Source: Segatella oris
GTDB lineage: Bacteria; Bacteroidota; Bacteroidia; Bacteroidales; Bacteroidaceae
Length of the DNA stretch: 64,000 nucleotides
Assembly (NCBI RefSeq): GCF_900637655.1
Contig: NZ_LR134384.1
Coordinates: 744,001-808,000, forward strand
Direction of reading: 5' to 3'
This document shows, one piece after another, positions 9,188 through 17,505 of the stretch (the stretch's first letter is position 1; each line of letters starts with the position of its first letter). A program made the translations under genes and the position numbers. Below the pieces are notes generated by a model, which was given only the letters and a program-made list of their open reading frames with translations, did no database searches and had not been told where the DNA came from.

Positions 9188-10666
9188 ATGGTAAGTAAAA
9201 ACATTCCTACAGTCAAATTGGGCATTGTTGCCGTCAGTCGTGACTGTTTTCCAATTGCACTATCTACTAAAAGACGCGAAAACATCGTAGAAGCTTATAA
9301 AGGCGAACTGTTTAATTGCAAGACAACTGTAGAGAACGAGCAGGATATGCTCAAAGCCGTTGCCGAAGTGAAAGCGGCAGGTTGCAACGCATTGGTGGTG
9401 TTCTTGGGCAACTTCGGCCCTGAAACTCCCGAAACATTGATTGCAAAACACTTCGAAGGGCCATGTATGTTTGTGGCTGCAGCAGAGGGAGATGGCGACA
9501 TGATCAATGGTCGTGGCGATGCTTATTGCGGCATGTTGAACTGCTCCTACAATCTCGGCATGCGTCATCTTAAGGCATATATTCCTGAATATCCTGTCGG
9601 AACGGCAGAAGACGTGGCACAGATGATGGCCGACTTTGTGCCCGTTGCCCGCACGGTTATCGGTCTGCAGGGTCTTAAAATCATTACTTTCGGGCCGCGT
9701 CCTCAGGACTTCTTTGCCTGCAATGCACCGATAAATGGACTTTATGAGCTTGGCGTTGAGATAGAAGAAAACTCTGAACTCGATCTTCTCGTGGCTTATA
9801 AGGCACACGAAAACGACCCACGTATTGACGGCGTCTGCGAGGATATGGCCCGCGAAATGGGTTGCGGTAAATACTATCCCGACTTGAGTCGCCGCATGGC
9901 TCAATTTGAACTTACGTTGTTGGATTGGGCAGAAGAGCACAAGGGTTCACGTGAATATGTGGCCTTTGCCGACAAGTGTTGGCCGGCATTTCCGAGCCAG
10001 TTTGGGTTTGAACCCTGCTATGTGAACTCGCGATTGGTGAGCCGTGGCATCCCTGTGGCATGTGAGGTTGACATCTATGGTGCGCTTTCTGAATACATTG
10101 GTATGTGTGCTTCGGGCGACACGGTGACGTTGCTCGACATCAACAACTCTGTGCCGAAATATATCTACGACGAGGATATCAAGGGCAAATATGACTATAA
10201 GCTGACCGACACTTTCATGGGGTTCCACTGTGGAAACACGCCCGAATGCAAGATGTGCAGCACACGTGCCATTAAATATCAGCTCATTCAGAACCGCCTT
10301 TTGGAGCAAGGGGGAGAGCCAGACTTTACCCGTGGCACGCTCGAGGGCGACATTGCAGCCAGCAAGGTGACTTTCTATCGGTTGCAATGTGACGCACAGG
10401 GCAATTTGCGTTCCTATATTGCAGAGGGCGAAGTGCTTGATGTTCCGACGCGTTCTTTCGGTGGTATCGGTGTGTTTGCTATCCCGGAGATGGGGCGTTT
10501 CTATCGTCATGTGCTCATACAAAAGGGTTATCCCCACCATGGAGCCGTGGCTTTTGACCATGTGGGCAAGACTCTTTTCGAAGTGTTCAAGTATCTTGGC
10601 ATCAAGGATATAGCCTACAACCAGCCTGTTTCCTTGCCTTATCCGACGGAAAATCCATTTAAGTAA
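9188..10666 (+). CDS. L-fucose/L-arabinose isomerase family protein
   Basis: 492 residues, cytoplasmic. The N-terminal domain (KLGIVAVSRDCFPIALS, ALVVFLGNFGPETPETL) and the C-terminal part (GFHCGNTPECKMCSTRAIKY, GIGVFAIPEMGRFYRHVLI) fit the FucI/AraA fold, which interconverts aldoses and ketoses with a divalent metal. It is shorter than classical FucI (about 590 residues), as is usual for this Bacteroidetes subfamily. The gene stands alone; no fucose kinase or aldolase is adjacent, though an alpha-L-fucosidase occurs about 25 kb downstream. Substrate (L-fucose, D-arabinose or another sugar) is not decidable from sequence alone. Confidence 0.8.
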   Translation: MVSKNIPTVKLGIVAVSRDCFPIALSTKRRENIVEAYKGELFNCKTTVENEQDMLKAVAEVKAAGCNALVVFLGNFGPETPETLIAKHFEGPCMFVAAAEGDGDMINGRGDAYCGMLNCSYNLGMRHLKAYIPEYPVGTAEDVAQMMADFVPVARTVIGLQGLKIITFGPRPQDFFACNAPINGLYELGVEIEENSELDLLVAYKAHENDPRIDGVCEDMAREMGCGKYYPDLSRRMAQFELTLLDWAEEHKGSREYVAFADKCWPAFPSQFGFEPCYVNSRLVSRGIPVACEVDIYGALSEYIGMCASGDTVTLLDINNSVPKYIYDEDIKGKYDYKLTDTFMGFHCGNTPECKMCSTRAIKYQLIQNRLLEQGGEPDFTRGTLEGDIAASKVTFYRLQCDAQGNLRSYIAEGEVLDVPTRSFGGIGVFAIPEMGRFYRHVLIQKGYPHHGAVAFDHVGKTLFEVFKYLGIKDIAYNQPVSLPYPTENPFK

Positions 10667-10678
10667 GCATCTATTCCT

Positions 10679-10697
10679 ACCCTCCTGAAAGGGAGGG
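10679..10697 (+). terminator. Hairpin after the isomerase gene
   Basis: CCCTCC and GGAGGG pair a few bases apart just after the stop codon at 10666. No clear T-run follows, so it may be a weak terminator or one of the CCCTCCC-type intergenic hairpins also seen at 20180 and 20464. Confidence 0.35.
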
Positions 10698-10746
10698 AGG
10701 ATTGATTTACCGGACACTTCTTTATATCTTATACTATCTTTATCGT

Positions 10747-11316
10747 ATGAAAACGAATGTTTTTATCGGTTGTTGTCTTCTCGCATGTGTCTTTTCGGCC
10801 TGTAACTCACGGCAGCAGAATGGAGAAACGCAAAGTCAAAAGGTGAAGAACAGCGTTCAATTGAATTCCCCTTTCCTTAAAGATACATCGGCGGTCAAGG
10901 CTTCTGTTGACACCATTTATACTACCCTCTGCGATACTTACAATGGGGCATTAGACGAAGCCCAGCAGAGTGAGATGTCATTGGACCGCAGATTTTGCAC
11001 CAAAGCATGGAATAAGACGATGGAAGATTGCGAGCGTGAGCGGATGAAGCGGCGCGAACAGATGGGTTGTTTCGATTATGATTATTGGATAAGTGCCCAA
11101 GATTGGGAGGTGCTCTCCTATAAAATAGAAGCAATCTCCATGGGTTATGCTCTATCTGCACACGTCTTTTTGAAGTTGAAGAATGGGAAGAAGCTCTCTA
11201 CTTTCATGATAACGATGAAGAAAGAAGACGGTCGTTGGCTGATTGATGACCTCATGTCGGACGGTGAGGGGAATGAAAGCGTCATGCAATGTGCACGGGA
11301 ATACCTGAAAAAATAA
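10747..11316 (+). CDS. Lipoprotein resembling the DUF3828 family
   Basis: 189 residues from ATG 10747, chosen because it opens directly into a lipoprotein signal (MKTNVFIGCCLLACVFSAC); the in-frame ATG at 10702 would add a tail with no function. Cys is at about residue 19. The mature part has a Trp/Asp-rich pattern: FDYDYWISAQDWE, then MITMKKEDGRWLIDDLMSD, matching the layout of DUF3828-type domains (a small SnoaL/NTF2-like secreted fold). Function unknown; it follows the isomerase gene by about 80 bases with a possible terminator between, so co-function is not implied. Confidence 0.65.
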   Translation: MKTNVFIGCCLLACVFSACNSRQQNGETQSQKVKNSVQLNSPFLKDTSAVKASVDTIYTTLCDTYNGALDEAQQSEMSLDRRFCTKAWNKTMEDCERERMKRREQMGCFDYDYWISAQDWEVLSYKIEAISMGYALSAHVFLKLKNGKKLSTFMITMKKEDGRWLIDDLMSDGEGNESVMQCAREYLKK

Positions 11317-11387
11317 GTTTGCAGAAGTCAGAAAATAGTTGAAGAACTTAGGCAAACGAAATAAGATAGAACATCAACGCCATAAAA

Positions 11388-11456
11388 GAAGAAGGTAAAA
11401 GCGATTGAAAACAGCCTGTAGTCTGTTTCTACTCACTTTTACCTTCTTGTTTTTTT
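11388..11456 (+). terminator. Strong intrinsic terminator
   Basis: AAGAAGGTAAAAG (11388-11400) pairs perfectly with CTTTTACCTTCTT (11436-11448), followed by a run of seven T. An inner GAAAACAGCC/CTGTTTC pairing extends the stem. It ends transcription from the lipoprotein gene. Confidence 0.9.
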
Positions 11457-11541
11457 AAGCTCTGAACAGCTGTCTATTGTCGTTTATAAGAGTTCAACAG
11501 GCAGTGTTCTCCCTCAGAAAAGAGGGGTTGAAAGGGCTTTC

Positions 11542-14025
11542 TTACGCTTTGATTTTACCTAAAGTGACCTCCTTACCAATCTTCCCTTCAAGAATCTTTC
11601 GGCTCAAATCATTGAGCACATAGTCTTGAATGGCGCGCTTTACAGGGCGTGCTCCGAAGTCAGGATCATAGCCAAGGTCGGCCAAATCGTCGATGGTTTC
11701 CTGCGTCCAATGCAGCTTAAAGCCTTGCTGTTCGAGCATGCTTTGCACGCGTTTCAATTGCAGTTCAACCACCTTTCCAATCTCTTCCTTCGTCAAGGGG
11801 TGGAAAGTGATGATGTCATCGATACGGTTCAGGAACTCCGGACGCATCAACTTGGTGAGCTGTTCGCGTGTAGCGTTGCTCGTCATGATGATGATTGTGT
11901 TCTTGAAGTCTACCAAACGGCCCTTGTTGTCGGTGAGTCTTCCGTCGTCAAGCACCTGTAGAAGCGTGTTGAAGACATCGGGATGAGCCTTTTCAATCTC
12001 GTCGAAAAGCACTACACTGTAAGGCTTACGGCGCACTGCTTCGGTGAGTTGTCCGCCCTCATCATAACCTACATACCCCGGAGGTGCACCGATCAAGCGC
12101 GTCACACTGAATTTCTCCTGATACTCACTCATGTCGATACGCGTCATCATATTCTCGTCGTTGAAGAGGTACTCGGCCAAAGCTTTCGCCAATTCTGTCT
12201 TTCCAACGCCTGTCGTTCCCAAGAAGATGAAGGATGCAATCGGTCGTTTGGGGTCCTGAAGTCCTGCCCTGCTGCGTCTGACGGCATTGCAAACGGCATC
12301 AATAGCCTCGTCTTGTCCGATGACACGTTTATGCAGTTCGTCCTCCAAGTGAAGTAATTTCTCACGCTCACTCTGCATCATTCGGCTCACAGGAATGCCT
12401 GTCCAACGACTCACAACCTCAGCAATATCGTCGGCAGTTACTTCCTCTCTGACGAGTGCTTCGCCTCCCTGTTCATCGTGAACACGCTTTCTTAGCGTAT
12501 CCATTTGGTCTTGGAGCTGTTTGAGTTCACCGTATCTGATCTCGGCAACACGCTGGTAATTGCCCTCACGTTCAGCCCTTTCAGCCTCTAATTTGAGGTC
12601 TTCCATGTGTTGTTTGATTTGCTGAATGTGGTCAACTTCACCCTTCTGGGCCTGCCAGCGGGCACGGAATGCGTTTACTTTCTCTTTGAGTTCGGCGATT
12701 TCCTTTTCGAGTTGAGCAATCTTCTGCTGGTCATCTTCGCGCAGAATAGCTTGCCGTTCAATCTCCTTCTGCTTCAGACTGCGCTCCATTTCATCGAGTT
12801 CTTCGGGTACGGAATCACGTTCCATACGCAGCTTTGCGGCTGCTTCGTCCATCAAATCAATGGCTTTATCCGGCAGGAAACGGTCGGAAATGTAACGCTC
12901 CGAAAGTTTAACCGCAGCAATACAGGCATCATCCTGTATTCTCACCTTATGGTGGTTCTCATATCGTTCTTTTAATCCGCGCAGGATACTGATAGCATCC
13001 AATTCGTCAGGTTCATTCACCATGACCATCTGGAAGCGGCGTTCAAGGGCCTTGTCTTTTTCAAAATACTTCTGATATTCATTCAAAGTAGTGGCTCCAA
13101 TGGCACGGAGTTCACCGCGTGCCAATGCGGGTTTAAGGATGTTTGCAGCATCCATTGCGCCCTCACCTCCACCTGCTCCGACGAGCGTATGTATCTCATC
13201 GATGAACAAGATGATGTTGCCTTGCGCGTTCGTTACTTCCTTGATGACGCCTTTCAAACGCTCTTCAAACTCTCCTTTATACTTGGCTCCGGCCACAAGT
13301 TGCCCCATATCAAGCGAGTAAAGCTGCTTGTTCTTGAGGTTCTCCGGCACATCTCCTTTCATGATTCGCTCGGCTAAGCCCTCTACAATCGCGGTCTTTC
13401 CCGTTCCGGGTTCACCTATTAATATAGGGTTGTTCTTGGTTCTTCGGCTCAAGATCTGAAGCACACGACGTATCTCTTCATCTCTTCCAATGACGGGATC
13501 AAGCTTTCCTTGCCGTGCACGTTCAACGAGATTGATAGCGTATTTGTCGAGAGACTGATAGTTTTCATCACCACTTTGTGACTGAACCTTTTGCCCCTGG
13601 CGCAACTCTTCGATAGCTTTTCGCATACCGTCTTCCGTGCAGCCGGCATCTTTCATGATGCGTCCTGCGGTGTTGTTTCCTTTCATCAGGGATAACAAGA
13701 GTGGCTCAATAGAGACAAATTCATCGCCCCATTGCTGGGAAATGGCCTCTGCATTGTTGAGCACTTGCGTCAAGTCATTACTTAAATAAGGCTGACCGCC
13801 ATCTACTTTCGGCAGATGTTGCAACTCTTGTTGCAGTGCCATTTCGATGCTTTGTGCATTGGCACCCAACTTCTGGAACACGAAATTGGTGATGTCTTTA
13901 CCTTTGTTTATGATGCCACTCAACAGGTGGATAGGCTCAACACTTTGCTGATGCCCCTGCTGGGCGGCCTGCACTGCGGCTTGAACTGCCTCTTGTGCTT
14001 TGATAGTGTACTTGTCAAATGTCAT
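11542..14025 (-). CDS. clpB: ATP-dependent disaggregase ClpB
   Basis: 827 residues. Hsp104/ClpB hexamers extract proteins from aggregates with DnaK. Domains in order: Clp N-domain repeats (residues 1-145), AAA-1 with Walker A GEPGTGKT and Walker [11 protein letters not shown], a coiled-coil middle domain (about 400-530; [18 protein letters not shown]), AAA-2 with Walker A GTTGVGKT and Walker [12 protein letters not shown], and the C-terminal domain. The region between sensor 1 (IIIMTSN) and the Arg-finger element (RPEFLNRID) is only eight residues ([10 protein letters not shown] overlap); most ClpB proteins have about 30 more there, which explains the length of 827 against about 860. A clear GGAGG Shine-Dalgarno lies 8 bases before the ATG (14033-14037), unusual here and pointing to strong translation. 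Confidence 0.95.
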   Translation of the reverse strand: MTFDKYTIKAQEAVQAAVQAAQQGHQQSVEPIHLLSGIINKGKDITNFVFQKLGANAQSIEMALQQELQHLPKVDGGQPYLSNDLTQVLNNAEAISQQWGDEFVSIEPLLLSLMKGNNTAGRIMKDAGCTEDGMRKAIEELRQGQKVQSQSGDENYQSLDKYAINLVERARQGKLDPVIGRDEEIRRVLQILSRRTKNNPILIGEPGTGKTAIVEGLAERIMKGDVPENLKNKQLYSLDMGQLVAGAKYKGEFEERLKGVIKEVTNAQGNIILFIDEIHTLVGAGGGEGAMDAANILKPALARGELRAIGATTLNEYQKYFEKDKALERRFQMVMVNEPDELDAISILRGLKERYENHHKVRIQDDACIAAVKLSERYISDRFLPDKAIDLMDEAAAKLRMERDSVPEELDEMERSLKQKEIERQAILREDDQQKIAQLEKEIAELKEKVNAFRARWQAQKGEVDHIQQIKQHMEDLKLEAERAEREGNYQRVAEIRYGELKQLQDQMDTLRKRVHDEQGGEALVREEVTADDIAEVVSRWTGIPVSRMMQSEREKLLHLEDELHKRVIGQDEAIDAVCNAVRRSRAGLQDPKRPIASFIFLGTTGVGKTELAKALAEYLFNDENMMTRIDMSEYQEKFSVTRLIGAPPGYVGYDEGGQLTEAVRRKPYSVVLFDEIEKAHPDVFNTLLQVLDDGRLTDNKGRLVDFKNTIIIMTSNATREQLTKLMRPEFLNRIDDIITFHPLTKEEIGKVVELQLKRVQSMLEQQGFKLHWTQETIDDLADLGYDPDFGARPVKRAIQDYVLNDLSRKILEGKIGKEVTLGKIKA

Positions 14026-14189
14026 TTATATTCCTCCAATTAATTATTTATTAAGCCTTAAACAAATGGCATGCCCTATATAGTTTCATGACATAATGAC
14101 GTAAAATTTTGACAAATTGACATCAAGCAAAGGATGGATATCTACCGTGAAAAGAATTGAATGCTATGCGTAGATATTGACTGTAGAAT

Positions 14190-14220
14190 GAAAAAGGAGG
14201 CCAAAATCGGTCTCCTTTTC
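14190..14220 (-). terminator. Intrinsic terminator of the exporter gene
   Basis: Read on the minus strand, AAAAGGAGACC and GGCCTCCTTTTT form a stem ending in five T, about 35 bases after the stop of the ThrE-like gene and before clpB's upstream region. Confidence 0.75.
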
Positions 14221-14252
14221 CTTTTATTACTTTGCAAACAGATGGCAAGACA

Positions 14253-15644
14253 TTATTCTTCTACGCCCATATTCTTGATGTTTCGCTCACACACAGCCAT
14301 GAGCAGGCGCTGTTTCCGCTTGCTGTCAAGCAGGCGATGAACAAAGATATGCGGCAACGCAACACCCAAAGTGATGCACAGGATGACGAGTGAAGCCTTG
14401 ATAAGATAGTTCATTGCCGTCGTCACCTCACCGATAACACCATTCATTTCGATAAAGGCGAAGAGCGCACGATACATTAAAACGCCTGGAATCATAGGGA
14501 TAACGCTCGGTATGGAGATACATTGATGTGGCGTGTGGAACCAGTGTTGTGCCCGCGTAATGATAAGACTGACGAGCGTTGAACCTGCCAACGAGCCGAT
14601 GATTAGCCCCTGGTCAAGCCCTATGTTGTCATTGCTTGGACCGAGAAACACGAAGTTTCTGAAGCAAACCGCAATAATACCACCCACTGCAATCACAGGA
14701 AGCAGACGCTTCGGCGTGTTGTAAATCATCGAGAAACCCATGGCAGAGATAGCTGCGGCAATAGCAAATTCAATGTAATTATGGTGAGGAATTGTCGAAA
14801 GTGTAGTCACAAAGTTGTCTATTCCACATACTTTTATGGCGCAAGCTATGCCGAACGACATTGCGCCTACCATTAAAAGCGTGTTCAATGCGCGTGTGAT
14901 ACCCGTCTGAATATGGCCATCGAGCATGTCACTCACAAAGTTAATCAGCGGAACTCCGGGCACGATGAAGAGTGCACAGGCCAGAAATGGATGCCAAGGG
15001 GTTGCAGAATGCAGGATTTCGGGCACTAAATGAGCAATTGGCCCGACTGAAAGGAAAGTGAAAAGCCACGCCAACATGGTCGATACGAAGGCTGCAATAC
15101 CGATGCCGGCATATACATTCGTGCCCTTCTTTGCCATGTACATCTTCAGTCTGAAGCCTAAGATTGCAGCGATAGAAGCATAGAAAAAGGCCTTCCAGTC
15201 ACAGCCGAACTGAATGCAGAAGCCACCGCAAGCGAAGCCACTCCCTATGGCCACCTGCCACGGTGTATAGCGGTTGCGTTTCTTCCCGATTTCCTTGAGT
15301 GCCGCATCATAGGCATCAAGCGAGAGATTTCCCTCGATGCTGTGCCATGAAAGATGGCTGACCTCGGTGATAACTGCCATGTCTATGATGTGTCGTTTGC
15401 AGTGTTGGAACTTCGTAAATGAATGGATGTCGTCGTGATAATTCACCATCAGGATGTCGTAGTTGATGTAAAGATGAAGGTTTTCTTCACGGAGTCCGAG
15501 GTAAACTATCGTTCTTTTAAGCGTTCGCTTGATACGTGTTGTGTCGGCTGAGCACTCCATTAACAGACAGCCTGTTTCCAAAAGAAGCCCTAACTTGCGG
15601 TTTACGACTTCTTCACTGTCGTTCAAAACTATTTTATTATCCAT
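14253..15644 (-). CDS. Threonine/serine exporter family protein (ThrE-like fusion)
   Basis: 463 residues combining the two ThrE halves. The N-terminal cytoplasmic part (about 1-125) has GLLLETGCLLMECSADTTRI, the DUF1212-type motif; five membrane segments follow. Then the C-terminal DUF3815-like half has five more, with FLGPSNDNIGLD and VIPMIPGVLMYRALFAF. Corynebacterial ThrE exports threonine and serine by proton motive force; distant homologues may move other small acids such as succinate. A TAACTTTG box lies just upstream (15667-15674). Confidence 0.85.
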   Translation of the reverse strand: MDNKIVLNDSEEVVNRKLGLLLETGCLLMECSADTTRIKRTLKRTIVYLGLREENLHLYINYDILMVNYHDDIHSFTKFQHCKRHIIDMAVITEVSHLSWHSIEGNLSLDAYDAALKEIGKKRNRYTPWQVAIGSGFACGGFCIQFGCDWKAFFYASIAAILGFRLKMYMAKKGTNVYAGIGIAAFVSTMLAWLFTFLSVGPIAHLVPEILHSATPWHPFLACALFIVPGVPLINFVSDMLDGHIQTGITRALNTLLMVGAMSFGIACAIKVCGIDNFVTTLSTIPHHNYIEFAIAAAISAMGFSMIYNTPKRLLPVIAVGGIIAVCFRNFVFLGPSNDNIGLDQGLIIGSLAGSTLVSLIITRAQHWFHTPHQCISIPSVIPMIPGVLMYRALFAFIEMNGVIGEVTTAMNYLIKASLVILCITLGVALPHIFVHRLLDSKRKQRLLMAVCERNIKNMGVEE

Positions 15645-15666
15645 TGTGTTTGTGTGAAATACGCTG

Positions 15667-15674
15667 CAAAGTTA
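15667..15674 (-). promoter_or_regulatory. -7 promoter box for the ThrE-like gene
   Basis: TAACTTTG on the minus strand, 22 bases before the start codon at 15644, fits TAnnTTTG. Confidence 0.6.
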
Positions 15675-15816
15675 GTGCTTTTTTCCCGAAAATGAGCAGG
15701 TAATTCCTATTATATTATTCCGCGGTTTCTGTCGGCAAGTGCTCATCAATGGCATTAAAGCGTGTGCTTTTTAGGCTTATTCACACTCTGAACGACCCCA
15801 TTCTGACTTTTTTCAT

Positions 15817-15824
15817 TACCTTTG
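15817..15824 (+). promoter_or_regulatory. -7 promoter box for the D-Ala-D-Ala carboxypeptidase gene
   Basis: TACCTTTG fits TAnnTTTG and overlaps an upstream in-frame ATG at 15822, so transcription should start after that ATG. This supports the start at 15846. Confidence 0.6.
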
Positions 15825-15845
15825 CATGACAACAGAAACAATGAA

Positions 15846-17102
15846 ATGAACATCAGAACTCTATTCAGCATAGCACTGTCCCTTCTGTTCTCAACGTCTG
15901 TTCTGAGCGGTTGTGGCAGCAAAGACAAGGATAACAACGATGCAGACAAGGTCAAGAGTGAGGCCAACATCCCCATAGATAACGATTTACGCGGGCGACT
16001 TGAAGACTTCGCCGACAAGCCCCGACCGCGTGGAGCCTTTGGTTTCCACGTCTATGACCTCACGGCCGACAAGCCCGTTTATGGCTGCAACGAAAACAAA
16101 GTGCAGCCCTCGGCTTCTTGCATGAAGCTTTTAAGCGGTGTGGCCGGCCTGCATCTGCTCGGTACGAAATATCTTTATGCCACGTCACTCTATACGAAAG
16201 GCACTGTTTCTGCTGGCACCTTCAAGGGCGACATCAGTTTCAAGGCAGGCCTTGACCCCCAACTTAACGGCCCCGATTTGGTCATGTTTGCCAAGGCTTT
16301 GCGCCGAAAAGGTGTTCAAAAGATTGACGGACGTCTCATCATCGACCTTGTGATATCCGATCCTGTGCAAAGCGAAGAGCATTGGTATCCCTGGGATTTG
16401 TCGTTCTCTAAATATGGATTGTTCTACAAAGGCGCCGACCGCATCACGAAAGAAGTGAAGAATGCACTTCGCACGGCAGGCATTTCTGTCGACGATAAGC
16501 AAGTGGTGGTGGGACGGACACCGCGAGGTTCGCATTGCATCTTCCGCTTCTACCGTTCCATTGACCGTGTCATTCAGCGCATGATGAAGAACAGTTCCAA
16601 CACGCAGGCAACTGCTTTGCTCTATACTATCGGGCATAAAGCCAACCCACATGCGTCACCTGTCAAGGCAGGAGTAGCCTACTTGCGCGCTTTCGTGCGT
16701 CAGGAACTTGGCCTTCGCGACTCTTCTATCGTCATACATGACGGCTGTGGACTCTGCACCCACAATCAGATTGCCCCCACAACGCTGACAACTGTCTTGC
16801 GCTATGCCTACAATCATAAGCCCATCTATCGCATGTTGTACGACAATCTGGCTGTAGCCGGCGTTGACGGCACATTGCGTCGCGAGCTGTCAAGCCCCGT
16901 TTTGCATGGCAAGGTGCGTGCAAAGACCGGCACGCTCTCTCATCCTTACGGCATCAGTTCATTGGCCGGTTACTGCCAAGGTGCCAACGGTCATCTGCTT
17001 GCCTTTGCCATTATGGACCATGATATGTCGGTGCTTGATGCCCGCGTTTTGCAGAAAAAGCTGTGCGAAATATTAGTAAAACCCGCACAGAAAAATAGTT
17101 GA
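15846..17102 (+). CDS. dacB: D-alanyl-D-alanine carboxypeptidase/endopeptidase (PBP4, peptidase S13), lipoprotein
   Basis: 418 residues from ATG 15846. The signal peptide ends in a lipobox (TSVLSGC), so the enzyme is membrane-anchored in the periplasm. S13 motifs are present: SxxK as SCMK in PSASCMKLLSG (about residue 87), SxN as SSN in MKNSSNTQATALL, and KTG in VRAKTGTLSH. The enzyme trims or cleaves D-Ala cross-links in peptidoglycan. The last few codons, including the stop, lie within the end of the family A repeat at 17088-17400, so the C-terminal tail (AQKNS) may have been rewritten by it. It is monocistronic as far as can be seen. Confidence 0.88.
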   Translation: MNIRTLFSIALSLLFSTSVLSGCGSKDKDNNDADKVKSEANIPIDNDLRGRLEDFADKPRPRGAFGFHVYDLTADKPVYGCNENKVQPSASCMKLLSGVAGLHLLGTKYLYATSLYTKGTVSAGTFKGDISFKAGLDPQLNGPDLVMFAKALRRKGVQKIDGRLIIDLVISDPVQSEEHWYPWDLSFSKYGLFYKGADRITKEVKNALRTAGISVDDKQVVVGRTPRGSHCIFRFYRSIDRVIQRMMKNSSNTQATALLYTIGHKANPHASPVKAGVAYLRAFVRQELGLRDSSIVIHDGCGLCTHNQIAPTTLTTVLRYAYNHKPIYRMLYDNLAVAGVDGTLRRELSSPVLHGKVRAKTGTLSHPYGISSLAGYCQGANGHLLAFAIMDHDMSVLDARVLQKKLCEILVKPAQKNS

Positions 17103-17400
17103 AAGTTTTCGTAATAATTGACATCGAAAATTGGCAAGCATTGTTCTGTTTTTCCGTAAAAGCCAAATTGCCTGCTCATTTCTTTCATTTTGTTTCGCAA
17201 TATGCTGCATGTTGTTTTGCATTCTGCGTCAGATCATGCGGTCATCTGATGCATCTTGCAATATGATTTGACGCAGATTACACCGCATTTTGACGCATCT
17301 TGCGAGGCTTTTTGCTACAAGGTACGAAAAAAGGGAAAGCACTCTCGATACTTTCCCTATGGCAAAGATAATCAATTTTTGAGGCAAATGCAAATCTACT
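17088..17400 (-). repeat. Dispersed intergenic repeat family A, copy 2
   Basis: Inverted copy of 1741-2054 with the same landmarks: the promoter-like TATCTTTGCC, the AGGGAAAG...CTTTCCCTTTTTT hairpin, GCGTCAA units and TTTTACGGAAAAACAG. One end overlaps the last codons of the dacB gene. Confidence 0.8.
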
Positions 17401-17492
17401 ATCAAACATTTTTACAACTAAAAAATGTGAAAACGCCAACTCGTTCCCTCCTTTTTACCCTTTCATTTTTTTCCTTTTCTATTTAAAAATAC

Positions 17493-17500
17493 TATTTTTG
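17493..17500 (+). promoter_or_regulatory. -7 promoter box directly ahead of the helicase start
   Basis: TATTTTTG fits the -7 consensus and its final G is only six bases from ATG 17506, which implies an almost leaderless mRNA. Confidence 0.5.
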
Positions 17501-17505
17501 CAGGC

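Noticed and set aside
16185..16652. Long minus-strand frame opposite dacB
   Set aside because: Antisense shadow; the plus-strand frame has all three S13 motifs.
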